This document shows, one piece after another, positions 22,501 to 30,093 of a stretch of 30,149 nucleotides of DNA (the first letter of the stretch is position 1; each line of letters starts with the position of its first letter). The stretch comes from Nemertoderma westbladi (lineage: Eukaryota; Xenacoelomorpha; Nemertodermatida; Nemertodermatidae): the NCBI GenBank assembly GCA_032718475.1, contig JAUCBJ010007797.1, positions 1-30,149 of the forward strand, given 5' to 3'. The translations under genes were made by a program, and so were the position numbers. A model generated the notes under the pieces. The model did no database searches. It was not told where the DNA came from and was given only the letters and a program-made list of their open reading frames with translations.

Positions 22501-25500
22501 GGTAACACACAGCGTGGTATGGGAGATTGTTCACACTAAACTGCTCCACCCACTGTAGTTATCACACACCGTGGTTTGGGAGATTCTTCACACTAAACAG
22601 CTCCACCCCTGTAATTAACACACATCGTGGTATGGGAGATTGTTCACACTAAACTGCTCCATCCACTGCAGTTATCACACACCGTGGTTTGGGAGATTGT
22701 TCACACTAAACAGCTCCACCCACTGTAATTAACACACATCGTGGTATGGGAGATTGTTCACACTAAACTGCTCCACCCACTGCAGTTATCACACACCGTG
22801 GTTTGGGAGATTCTTCACACTAAACTTCTCCACCCACTGTAGTTAACACACACCGTGGTTTGGGAGATTGTTCACACTAAACTGCTCCACCCACTGTAAT
22901 TAACATCACACCATGGTTCGGGAGATTGTTCACACTAAACTGCTCTACCAAATGTAGTTAACACACACCATGTATAGGATATTGTTCACACTAAACTGCT
23001 TCACCCACTGTAGTTAACACACAGCGTGGTTTGGGAGATTGTTCACACTAAACTTCTCCACCCACTGTAGTTAACACACACCGTGGTTTGGGAGATTGTT
23101 CACACTAAACTGCTCCACCTACTGTAGTTAACATACAGGGGGGTTTGGGAGATTGTTCACACTAAACTGCTCCACCCACTGCAGTTAACAAAAACCATGG
23201 TATGGGAGATTGTTCACACTAAACTGCTCCACCTACTGTAGTTAACACACAGCGTGGTATGGGAGATTGTTCACACTAAACTGCTCTACCAAATGTAGTT
23301 AACACACACCATGTATAGGATATTGTTCACACTAAACTGCTCCACGCACTGTAGTTAACACACAGCGTGGTTTGGGAGATTGTTCACACTAAACTTCTCC
23401 ACCCACTGTAGTTAACACACACCGTGGTTTGGGAGATTGTTCACACTAAACTGCTCCACCTACTGTAGTTAACATACAGGGGGGTTTGGGAGATTGTTCA
23501 CACTAAACTGCTCCACCCACTGCAGTTAACAAAAACCATGGTATGGGAGATTGTTCACACTAAACTGCTCCACCCACTGCAGTTAACAAAAACCATGGTA
23601 TGGGAGATTGTTCACACTAAACTGCTCCACCTACTGTAGTTAACACACACCGTGGTTTGGGAGATTGTGCACACTAAACTGCTCCACCCACTTTAATTAA
23701 CACACAGCGTGGTATGGGAGATTGTTCACACTAAACTGCTCTACCAAATGTAGTTAACACACACCATGTATAGGATATTGTTCACACTAAACTGCTCCAC
23801 GCACTGTAGTTAACACACAGCGTGGTTTGGGAGATTGTTCACACTAAAGTTCTCCACCCACTGTAGTTAACACACACCGTGGTTTGGGAGATTGTTCACA
23901 CTAAACTGCTCCACCTACTGTAGTTAACATACAGGGGGGTTTGGGAGATTGTTCACACTAAACTGCTCCACCCACTGCAGTTAACAAAAACCATGGTATG
24001 GGAGATTGTTCACACTAAACAGCTCCACCCACTGTAATTAACACACATCGTGGTATGGGAAATTGTTCACACTAAACTGCTCCACCCACTGTAGTTATCA
24101 CACACCGTGGTTTGGGAGATTGTTCACACTAAACAGCTCCACCCACTGTAATTAACACACATCATGGTATGGGAGATTGTTCACACTAAACTGCTCCACC
24201 TACTGTAGTTAACATACAGGGGGGTTTGGGAGATTGTTCACACTAAACTGCTCCACCCACTGCAGTTAACAAAAACCATGGTATGGGAGATTGTTCACAC
24301 TAAACTGCTCCACCTACTGTAGTTAACACACAGCGTGGTATGGGAGATTGTTCACACTAAACTGCTCTACCAAATGTAGTTAACACACACCATGTATAGG
24401 ATATTGTTCACACTAAACTGCTTCACCCACTGTAGTTAACACACAGCGTGGTTTGGGAGATTGTTCACACTAAACTTCTCCACCCACTGTAGTTAACACA
24501 CACCGTGGTTTGGGAGATTGTTCACACTAAACTGCTCCACCTACTGTAGTTAACACACAGCGTGGTATGGGAGATTGTTCACACTAAACTGCTCTACCAA
24601 ATGTAGTTAACACACACCATGTATAGGATATTGTTCACACTAAACTGCTTCACCCACTGTAGTTAACACACAGCGTGGTTTGGGATATTGTTCACACTAA
24701 ACTGCTCTACCAAATGTAGTTAACACACACCATGTATAGGATATTGTTCACACTAAACTGCTTCACCCACTGTAGTTAACACACAGCGTGGTTTGGGAGA
24801 TTGTTCACACTAAACTTCTCCACCCACTGTAGTTAACACACACCGTGGTTTGGGAGATTGTTCACACTAAACTGCTCCACCTACTGTAGTTAACACACAG
24901 CGTGGTATGGGAGATTGTTCACACTAAACTGCTCTACCAAATGTAGTTAACACACACCATGTATAGGATATTGTTCACACTAAACTGCTTCACCCACTGT
25001 AGTTAACACACAGCGTGGTTTGGGAGATTGTTCACACTAAACAGCTCCACCCACTGTAGTTAACACACAGCGTGGTTTGGGAGATTGTTCACACTAAACT
25101 GCTCCACCTACTGTAGTTAACATACAGGGGGGTTTGGGAGATTGTTCACACTAAACTGCTCCACCCACTGCAGTTAACAAAAACCATGGTATGGGAGATT
25201 GTTCACACTAAACTGCTCCACCTACTGTAGTTAACACACACCGTGGTTTGGGAGATTATTCACACTAAACTGCTCCACCTACTGTAGTTAACACACAGGG
25301 GGGTTTGGGAGATTGTTCACACTAAACTGCTCCACCCACTGTAGTTAACACACAGCGTGGTATGGGAGATTGTTCACACTAAACTGCTCTACCAAATGTA
25401 GTTAACACACACCATGTATAGGATATTGTTCACACTAAACTGCTTCACCCACTGTAGTTAACACACAGCGTGGTTTGGGAGATTGTTCACACTAAACTTC

Positions 25501-28500
25501 TCCACCCACTGTAGTTAACACACACTGTGGTTTGGGAGATTGTTCACACTAAACTGCTCCACCTACTGTAGTTAACACACAGCGTGGTATGGGAGATTGT
25601 TCACACTAAACTGCTCCACCTACTGTAGTTAACACACACCGTGGTTTGGGAGATTATTCACACTAAACTGCTCCACCTACTGTAGTTAACACACAGGGGG
25701 GTTTGGGAGATTGTTCACACTAAACTGCTCCACCTACTGTAGTTAACACACAGCGTGGTATGGGAGATTGTTCACACTAAACTGCTCTACCAAATGTAGT
25801 TAACACTCACCATGTATAGGATATTGTTCACACTAAACTGCTTCACCCACTGTAGTTAACACACAGCGTGGTTTGGGAGATTGTTCACACTAAACTTCTC
25901 CACCCACTGTAGTTAACACACACCGTGGTTTGGGAGATTGTTCACACTAAACTGCTCCACCTACTGTAGTTAACACACAGCGTGGTATGGGAGATTGTTC
26001 ACACTAAACTGCTCTACCAAATGTAGTTAACACACACCATGTATAGGATATTGTTCACACTAAACTGCTTCACCCACTGTAGTTAACACACAGCGTGGTT
26101 TGGGATATTGTTCACACTAAACTGCTCTACCAAATGTAGTTAACACACACCATGTATAGGATATTGTTCACACTAAACTGCTTCACCCACTGTAGTTAAC
26201 ACACACCGTGGTTTGGGAGATTGTTCACACTAAACTGCTCCACCTACTGTAGTTAACACACAGCGTGGTTTGGGATATTGTTCACACTAAACTGCTCTAC
26301 CAAATGTAGTTAACACACACCATGTATAGGATATTGTTCACACTAAACTGCTTCACCCACTGTAGTTAACACACACCATGGTTTGGGAGATTGGTCACAC
26401 TAAACAGCTCCACCCACTGTAGTTAACACACAGCGTGGTTTGGGAGATTGTTCACACTAAACTGCTCCACCTACTGTAGTTAACATACAGGGGGGTTTGG
26501 GAGATTGTTCACACTAAACTGCTCCACCCACTGCAGTTAACAAAAACCATGGTATGGGAGATTGTTCACACTAAACTGCTCCACCTACTGTAGTTAACAC
26601 ACACCGTGGTTTGGGAGATTATTCACACTAAACTGCTCCACCCACTGTAGTTAACACACACCGCGGCTAGGGAGATTGTTCACCCAAACTAAAATGCTCC
26701 ACCCATCACACCACTACTGTAGTTAACAATATTGTAATGACCAGTGATGTTCAACTAGTTGAAAGTTCAACAAGTTGAAAGTTCAACTACTTGAAAGTTC
26801 AACTAGTTAAGTTATAATTTAATGTTATTTAGTTAAAGGGGTTTTATGTAACTTGTCACTGCGAATTTAGTTAGTAAACGGTTTGTTTTTAATAATTGAC
26901 TTTCAACTAAAATCTAACTAAATTCCGAAAGCTGAAATCTTTCGGGTTTATAGAGTTTTCTATGTCCCCCTTGTCCTTCGACTGTTCTGAACCATCTCGA
27001 CTGAATGCTCTCTAAACAATAATACCTAATAACACCTGTAAATAATAGTAATAACACTTATAGTTAAGTTAACATAGTGTTAATCATAATGAAAAGCCAT
27101 ATTCAATTAGTTTGTGAGATGTTGCGAAACGGCAATAACAACCGTTGCTATGGTTACAGGAAATATTCAAAATTTTGGTATTTAGTTAGGTTTTAGTTGA
27201 ATTTTCAATTATATTTAGCTAAACAACTCAAATTTAGTAGAAATAATTAGTTAACTTGTCATTTATATTTATTTATTTGGGTTTATTTGGTCTCTAAAAA
27301 ATTAGATGAACAGTACTGGCCCAATGACCCTTTACCTTTGCCTCCAAAGCCTGCTCACATAGTTCTTTGTCACTTCGAAGTCTGTTAATTTCAGCGTCGA
27401 GATGAGCTCGTGTTCTTTCTAACACTTCCTTCCAGTCTGCAATACCTTCGCATCTATGAAATGTTTAGAAATGAAACTATTAGTCCTATCCCTATATTTC
27501 ACAGTTTAAATATTGTGTGAGATCTTAAATAAGATAATCGATTATCGATAATGTTAATTGTATCATAATATAGCATAATTGTAATTTACATTTAATTGCC
27601 AAGAAAACAATGAATTAAAGTCTATTTTTTTAAATTTGGCAGCAGCTTATTTTTGCTACTGTATGACGTCAAAAGTGTGTTTTTAGTGTACGGGTCTGCT
27701 TTTGGAGTAATTCCTCTGTATCTTTGAATTAGGTTTATTGGCAAAACCGAGATTTCGTGACTTTTCCTAAAATTTAAAGGGCTATCCAACATAGCAAACG
27801 CCATTTACATGGCTATATTAGTTTTCGTGCTGTGGTCCTTTTACTGGCACCCATCTCCAGTATTTTTCGTGCTAAAATTTTCAAAAGTTTATATGGGTTA
27901 ATTTATTTGCGGTATATAGCGGTTCTTTTGGATGCTGCTTAAGTTTGCAGGACTCATAGATAACATTCGATAATTTTTTATTTATTTTGAATGTGCCCCT
28001 TGGGGCACGAAAAAAACAAGTGGTGCAAATATGATAATGAAAAATCACCACAAAATCAAATTGATTTTATGACTCTATGGGAGTTTCCGATGCTGATCAC
28101 GAATATGACACTAAAATACAGTAGGCCTATATCGTAACTTGTTGATTAGGGCATTTTGGGATATGTGTCAATGCGCGGCACGAAAAATAGAAGAAGCACA
28201 AATTTTATAATTAAAAATCATTTCGAAGTCAACCTGATTTTTAGACATTATGGGTTTTCTGGGACGCTGATCACGAATATGACAATCAAAAATATAGTAT
28301 TATCCTTATCCAACCAAATTCGATTTTTCCCGTTTGAAATTTTATGCTACTTTTATTTTTGTCCCACCAGACAAGCACCAAAACGATAGTTGCGTTACCA
28401 CGAATGATTTTTAACGACTTGCATCCTGATCAGCGACTTTCAAAACCAGTATAACCCCAGAATTACCAAACCGATTCATGTACAACACATAAACAATATA

Positions 28501-28713
28501 TAACTTATATACAAACCTATTTGTCAATCTCGTAGTATTGTCGTGCTGCTGCCATTTTGTTAAGTTTTCTGTTTCGTTTTTAAGCCATCGACCTTCTTGT
28601 CTTATCTGATGCGATGTATCTCTAGATCTTTCAGCATTCGTAGCTATCGCATAGTTCGATGTGTGCCAGTCGGGAACTCGATAATGCAGAGAAGGTTTAA
28701 TTTCCGTTGCCAT
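4361..28713 (-). CDS. TEKT2: Tektin-2 (TEKT2 / tektin-B1-like) gene, six coding exons, 3' end outside window
   Basis: Joining 28713-28517, 27453-27336, 16257-16085, 14451-14275, 13753-13563 and 4524-4361 on the minus strand gives 1020 nt with no stop: 340 residues beginning at an ATG. All five complete introns are GT-AG and phases match at every junction (2, 0, 2, 2, 1). From memory of human TEKT2 and sea-urchin tektin-B1, the order and spacing of conserved blocks agree almost without gaps: a PDW motif near residue 14, SHQIRQE near 34, LPLDVA near 107, FEQLC near 158, WHEFSRYNK near 217, and the tektin signature region at 323-331. Tektins are rod-like coiled-coil proteins forming filaments in the lumen of the A-tubule of ciliary and flagellar doublets. 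The family is about 430 residues, so some 90 C-terminal residues are missing and probably lie left of the window. Introns are 1063, 11078, 1633, 521 and 9038 bp, two of them filled by minisatellites. Another tektin paralogue is less likely because the N-terminus and intron phases fit TEKT2. Confidence 0.93.
4525..4897. other. Intron 5 acceptor-proximal unique sequence
   Basis: These 373 bases lie between the intron 5 minisatellite and exon 6, and hold the acceptor CATTTTCTAG. No gene is recognised. The sequence is not repetitive, so only the donor side of the intron has been amplified. Confidence 0.6.
4898..13562 (-). repeat. 54/55-bp minisatellite array filling TEKT2 intron 5 (~158 units)
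   Basis: About 8.7 kb of head-to-tail units. On the + strand three main types are seen: a 55-bp type with TTACTGCCTTCTATCAG, a 54-bp type with TTTCCCCTTCTATCAG, and a 55-bp type with TTTCTGCCTTTTATCAG found at 11740-12000 and next to exon 5 (13480-13560). All share CCACCAACCTGTGGCTTCTG and GCTCAACTCTATTATC or GTTCAACTCTATTATC. On the TEKT2 sense strand each unit boundary reads CACAG|GTTGGT, the same hexamer as the real exon 5 donor. Units lack stops in all three + frames, so frames of ~9 kb appear; they are satellite artefacts. Truncated units (CAGCTATATTATC) occur near 7121, 7477, 8816 and 9172. Confidence 0.96.
13563..13753 (-). CDS. TEKT2: TEKT2 exon 5 (residues 222-285 and first base of codon 286), abuts minisatellite
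   Basis: The acceptor TTATTCCAG ends at 13754. The exon encodes RYNKSRADAEMKASKTLRE, then EAQRQATEYALRKRI and DEWQKENT, all matching tektin-2 rod 2 residue for residue in spacing. The 3' end is AATACAG followed by the donor GTTGGT at 13562. The phase (G|AG gives Glu286) and the fit to the family across the junction support this donor. It is suboptimal: T at +3 and G at +4, but G at +5 and T at +6. The intron side is already the first unit of the 54/55-bp minisatellite, so the donor hexamer recurs throughout intron 5. The last 18 nt, GGCAGAAAGAAAATACAG, match part of the repeat unit at 16 positions. Confidence 0.93.
13754..14274. other. TEKT2 intron 4
   Basis: A 521-bp intron with donor GTGAGT and acceptor TTATTCCAG. 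Apart from the 15-bp repeat at 13907-13978 it holds AT-rich unique sequence and no gene. Confidence 0.85.
13907..13978 (+). repeat. 15-bp tandem repeat in intron 4
   Basis: Four perfect copies of GCGCGGACATTCAAA start at 13919, 13934, 13949 and 13964, preceded at 13907 by a 12-base copy GCGCGGACTGAA. The unit is CpG-rich in an otherwise AT-rich intron. Confidence 0.93.
14275..14451 (-). CDS. TEKT2: TEKT2 exon 4 (residues 163-221 and two bases of codon 222)
   Basis: The exon lies between the acceptor TCCAAACAG (ending 14452) and the donor AGCAG|GTGAGTTG (14274). It holds 58 full codons plus split codons. It encodes LEEAREQVNRDL, then LDIDTEQRDL (about 182-191) and TRTPKGSVTPQEWHEFS (205-221). 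The P.G...P.EW..FS pattern matches the tektin-2 linker before rod 2. No stop or frameshift is present. The donor GTGAGT is near consensus, much stronger than that of exon 5. Confidence 0.93.
14485..15976. mobile_element. Putative piggyBac-like non-autonomous DNA element (TTAA target sites)
   Basis: The left end reads TTAA then CCCTATTAGTACAGGG (14485-14504). The right end reads CCCGGGTTTAATAGGG then TTAA (15957-15976). The inverted match TTAACCCTATTA is perfect over 12 bases, and the next eight bases agree partly. Insertion at TTAA with ends starting CCC is the hallmark of the piggyBac superfamily. The ~1.48 kb interior has no transposase-like frame, but contains diverged ~160-bp tandem repeats and a C13 run at 15947-15959. 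It could also be chance ends around a satellite block; the position filling one intron favours an insertion. Confidence 0.55.
14930..15700. repeat. Diverged ~162-bp tandem repeat inside the intron 3 element
   Basis: The landmark GGTGCTAGCAC or GGTGCTGGCAC recurs at about 14951, 15114, 15276, 15440 and 15593 (steps 163, 162, 164, 153). Each is followed by a GAAAAATACAAGTTTGA-like block, and most by CGTATAACGCAAGAAACAAGG. About five units are substantially mutated, so this is an older array than the two large ones. Confidence 0.8.
16085..16257 (-). CDS. TEKT2: TEKT2 exon 3 (residues 106-162 and two bases of codon 163)
   Basis: The exon begins after the acceptor CCCATCTAG (16258) with GCG TTG CCA. 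It encodes ALPLDVAQDNLTVRDGRRD, then DIDLVDDLVEEEL, then KKALQQK and FEQLC. These are hallmark tektin-2 blocks: the LPLDVA hinge and the RD.DLV.D.VE.EL motif shared across tektins. It ends TGC AG before the donor GTATAGTATA (16084). The start is phase 0 and the end phase 2. The acceptor has only a weak pyrimidine tract and sits about 64 bases from the edge of the 57-bp array. Confidence 0.94.
16258..16320. other. Acceptor-proximal end of intron 2
   Basis: 63 bases between the 57-bp array and exon 3 hold the acceptor CCCATCTAG and a possible branch point in AAACTAATTAA (minus strand). The pyrimidine tract is poor. Confidence 0.5.
16321..26727 (+). repeat. 57-bp satellite array in TEKT2 intron 2 (~180 units) with higher-order structure
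   Basis: About 10.4 kb of tandem 57-bp units, each with GATTGTTCACACTAAAC, GCTCCACCCACTGTAGTTA, and CACACCGTGGTTTGGGA or variants. Domains differ. 16380-18500 alternates two unit types as ~114-bp dimers, with some units enlarged 9 bp by a CCACCCACT duplication. 18500-19480 is rich in CAGCGGGGTTTGGGA units. 19700-20900 has blocks with CAGTTAACAAAAACCATGG. 21540-22480 has AACATCACACCGTGGTTCGGG units. 22940-26660 has multi-unit blocks keyed by CTCTACCAAATGTAG and CATGTATAGGATATTG. 57 is divisible by 3, so in-frame 19-residue peptide repeats appear; they are not genes. Confidence 0.96.
26728..27335. other. Donor-proximal unique part of intron 2
   Basis: About 600 bases of AT-rich sequence between exon 2 and the 57-bp array, with a short 16-bp palindromic repeat at its left edge and an X-box-like motif at 27144-27157. 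No gene is seen. Confidence 0.6.
26749..26812. repeat. 16-bp palindromic tandem repeat, four copies
   Basis: Copies begin at 26749, 26765, 26781 and 26797: GTTCAACTAGTTGAAA, GTTCAACAAGTTGAAA, GTTCAACTACTTGAAA and a partial last copy. The core TTCAACTAGTTGAA is a perfect palindrome, so the tract can form a chain of hairpins. Confidence 0.88.
27336..27453 (-). CDS. TEKT2: TEKT2 exon 2 (residues 66-105)
   Basis: The 118-bp exon lies between the acceptor TTTCATAG (ending 27454) and the donor AAG|GTAAAG (27335). It reads from the A completing Arg66 through CEGIADWKEVLERTR to LEAK. It corresponds to the family segment with conserved WKE, LDAEI (about residues 84-88) and LEAK. Heptad-like leucine spacing fits tektin rod coil 1A. 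No stop is present, and the phase runs 2 in to 0 out. Intron 2, which follows in transcription order, is 11078 bp and mostly the 57-bp satellite array. Confidence 0.93.
27454..28516. other. TEKT2 intron 1
   Basis: A 1063-bp intron, donor GTTTGTATAT, acceptor TTTCATAG. Its middle holds a diverged ~174-bp tandem duplication. Short open frames at 27622-27804 (minus) and 28156-28389 (plus) show no recognisable protein and are judged non-coding. Confidence 0.8.
27990..28350. repeat. Diverged ~174-bp tandem repeat in intron 1
   Basis: GCTGATCACGAATATGACA occurs at 28092 and 28266, 174 bases apart, each preceded by GGCACGAAAAA-type sequence about 80-90 bases upstream and ATGGG shortly before it. 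Two units are clear and an earlier more decayed one is possible. Confidence 0.7.
28517..28713 (-). CDS. TEKT2: TEKT2 exon 1 (residues 1-65 and two bases of codon 66)
   Basis: Start is the ATG at 28713-28711. It has A at -3 and G at +4, and an in-frame TAA at positions -6 to -4, which fixes it as the first possible start in this exon. The protein opens with MATEIKPSL, then a VPDW motif (13-16) and the family block SHQIRQEGR (34-42) followed by NETEN (46-50). The exon ends AAT AG followed by the donor GTTTGTATAT at 28516. The split codon AG|A gives Arg66 with exon 2. The N-terminal region matches the tektin-2 head segment. Two weak exon candidates further upstream (29565-29636, 29928-30093) leave open that the mRNA has 5' UTR exons; an acceptor-like run ends GGTTAG about 50 bases before the ATG. 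Confidence 0.93.
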
Positions 28714-28896
28714 TATTTATGATAACTTCCGTACAGTATAATTAATTATGTTATCTAACCCGCACAAGAAATAATTCGAAAAAAATTAAAAGTTAGCGAT
28801 TAGGTGTAGTTAGTACTGCATAGGCCTACTGAATCTGATAGCTAAAATATGAATTTCGTGTTTAGATTGAATTTATTAGAAACATTAGTTTATTTC

Positions 28897-28909
28897 GTTG
28901 CATGGCAAC
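28897..28909. promoter_or_regulatory. X-box-like (RFX) site upstream of TEKT2
   Basis: GTTGCATGGCAAC is a near-perfect inverted repeat 184-196 bases upstream of the TEKT2 start codon. It is one base short of the classic GTTGCCATGGCAAC RFX site. RFX factors drive many ciliary genes from proximal X-boxes, so site type and position fit. Binding is not shown by the sequence. Confidence 0.55.
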
Positions 28910-28924
28910 TTTCCATAGAAGTGG

Positions 28925-28929
28925 CCAAT
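28925..28929. promoter_or_regulatory. CCAAT box near the X-box
   Basis: GGCCAATCAC agrees with the NF-Y consensus at nine of ten positions and lies 15 bases from the X-box-like site, on its distal side relative to TEKT2. NF-Y and RFX sites often co-occur; function is inferred. Confidence 0.35.
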
Positions 28930-29564
28930 CACATATCGCCATTTCTATTGAATCAACTGTGTTTGCGGGCAAATAGTAAAAGCAGTTACACTTCACGTGA
29001 GAGCACGAGAGAGAAAATACGACGGTTTGGTCTCGCATTTTTAACTGACTGTCTGTTTGAACCGACTCACGACTGAACGCGGTGACTGTCTGTCGCTATC
29101 GCACTTCCAGACATCAAAATAATTAATAACGTGATAGACGTACTTCGGACTGATTATCGACTCACATACTGATTCCATTCCAAAAAAAGGTATCGAAATC
29201 CTCAGTTTGATTTTATAAGCAGCGCATAACATATCCTCCGACTAATAGATTTTTAGCTACTTCATCCGTTCACCGAATATGGTTTAATAATAAGTGGAAG
29301 TGCCGCTAACTGTATTATGAAACCTATACGTATGAAAATAGTAAAATTAGGTCCGCCATGATCCTTAGCAACTCACAAGCATCATCAACCCCGTTTTACA
29401 ATTACAAATTACTGTAATGTCCGCTCAATAGGTACTGTAATCATGAAATTGGAAAAGGCGAGGTAAATCCATATCGGAGTAATAGTTTTACAAAATTATT
29501 GACTTTCCACTCTTATAAACACTATTTTAGATCTGTAAAAAGCCAATATTTTTATGTACCTTAC

Positions 29565-29636
29565 AAACGACTTATCATTGCGTAACTCTCTCTCCATTGC
29601 AAGAGAACAATCACCTGGAACAGCCTGTCCCCTTTC
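29565..29636 (-). other. Candidate exon (weak): upstream gene or TEKT2 5' exon
   Basis: The 72 bases lie between the pyrimidine-rich acceptor CTATTTTTATCCTTTGAG and the donor TTT|GTAAGG. One frame is open and reads GQAVPGDCSLAMERELRN. The donor is good and the composition less AT-rich than its surroundings, but no protein family is recognised. It may be a 5' UTR exon of TEKT2, an exon of a neighbouring minus-strand gene, or chance. Confidence 0.22.
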
Positions 29637-29927
29637 CTCAAAGGATAAAAATAGAAAAACGTTTTAAGAGTCAAACAAAACGGAACTCTTCTCGAATCAA
29701 TCGTTTAAATCTCAACAAATCTCTACACATCAATAACACAAATTTCTAAATTATAAGTAGGCCTAATAGTTTTTTCCTTTTCTATCTTTCTGTATATTTA
29801 TTTCTTTTCTATTTATTCCTTCTGTAATTCTAAACATACCTTCCCCGGACATTAACGTCATATAATTTAACGATCGCGCGCCCACTTTACGGCCCCCAAT
29901 TATGCACGGTGACTTAACTCAACTTAC

Positions 29928-30093
29928 ATGTGCATTTAAATCGTGGGGTCAGTGGTTGTACAGTATATATCAACAAATATCCTTGACCGAGGCCGATAAC
30001 GGACATCTTCGTTCGAAGTTTACGTAGGCTCATATACAGGTCTTCCAGACGGTCAGTTTGGTTTTTTATCAAAACTGCTCCAATTTCTCCCAT
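29928..30093 (-). other. Candidate exon (weak) with ATG and GTAAGT donor
   Basis: From an ATG at 30093-30091 (A at -3, G at +4) a frame runs MGEIGAVLIKNQTDRLEDLY and continues to a TAA at 29916-29914, 59 residues if unspliced. A consensus donor ACAT|GTAAGT begins at 29927, so the exon could end at 29928. A heptad-like run of leucines suggests a short coiled coil. No family is recognised; the window edge cuts the context. Confidence 0.22.

Noticed and set aside
16321-26727. CRISPR-like regular repeats
   Set aside because: Units are contiguous with no unique spacers and the context is a eukaryotic intron.
26742-27290. hAT-type element starting CAGTGATGTTCAAC
   Set aside because: No convincing inverted end or 8-bp target duplication found; only a 6-base CAGTGA/TCACTG match near 26860 with unlike flanks.
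28849-29232. Short open frames in the promoter region (plus 28849-29076, minus 29041-29232)
   Set aside because: No family resemblance, and they overlap each other and the X-box region.
28100-29770. Recurrent TAGGCCTA palindromes as a lineage marker
   Set aside because: Seen at several places, but too short and too few to assign an organism.
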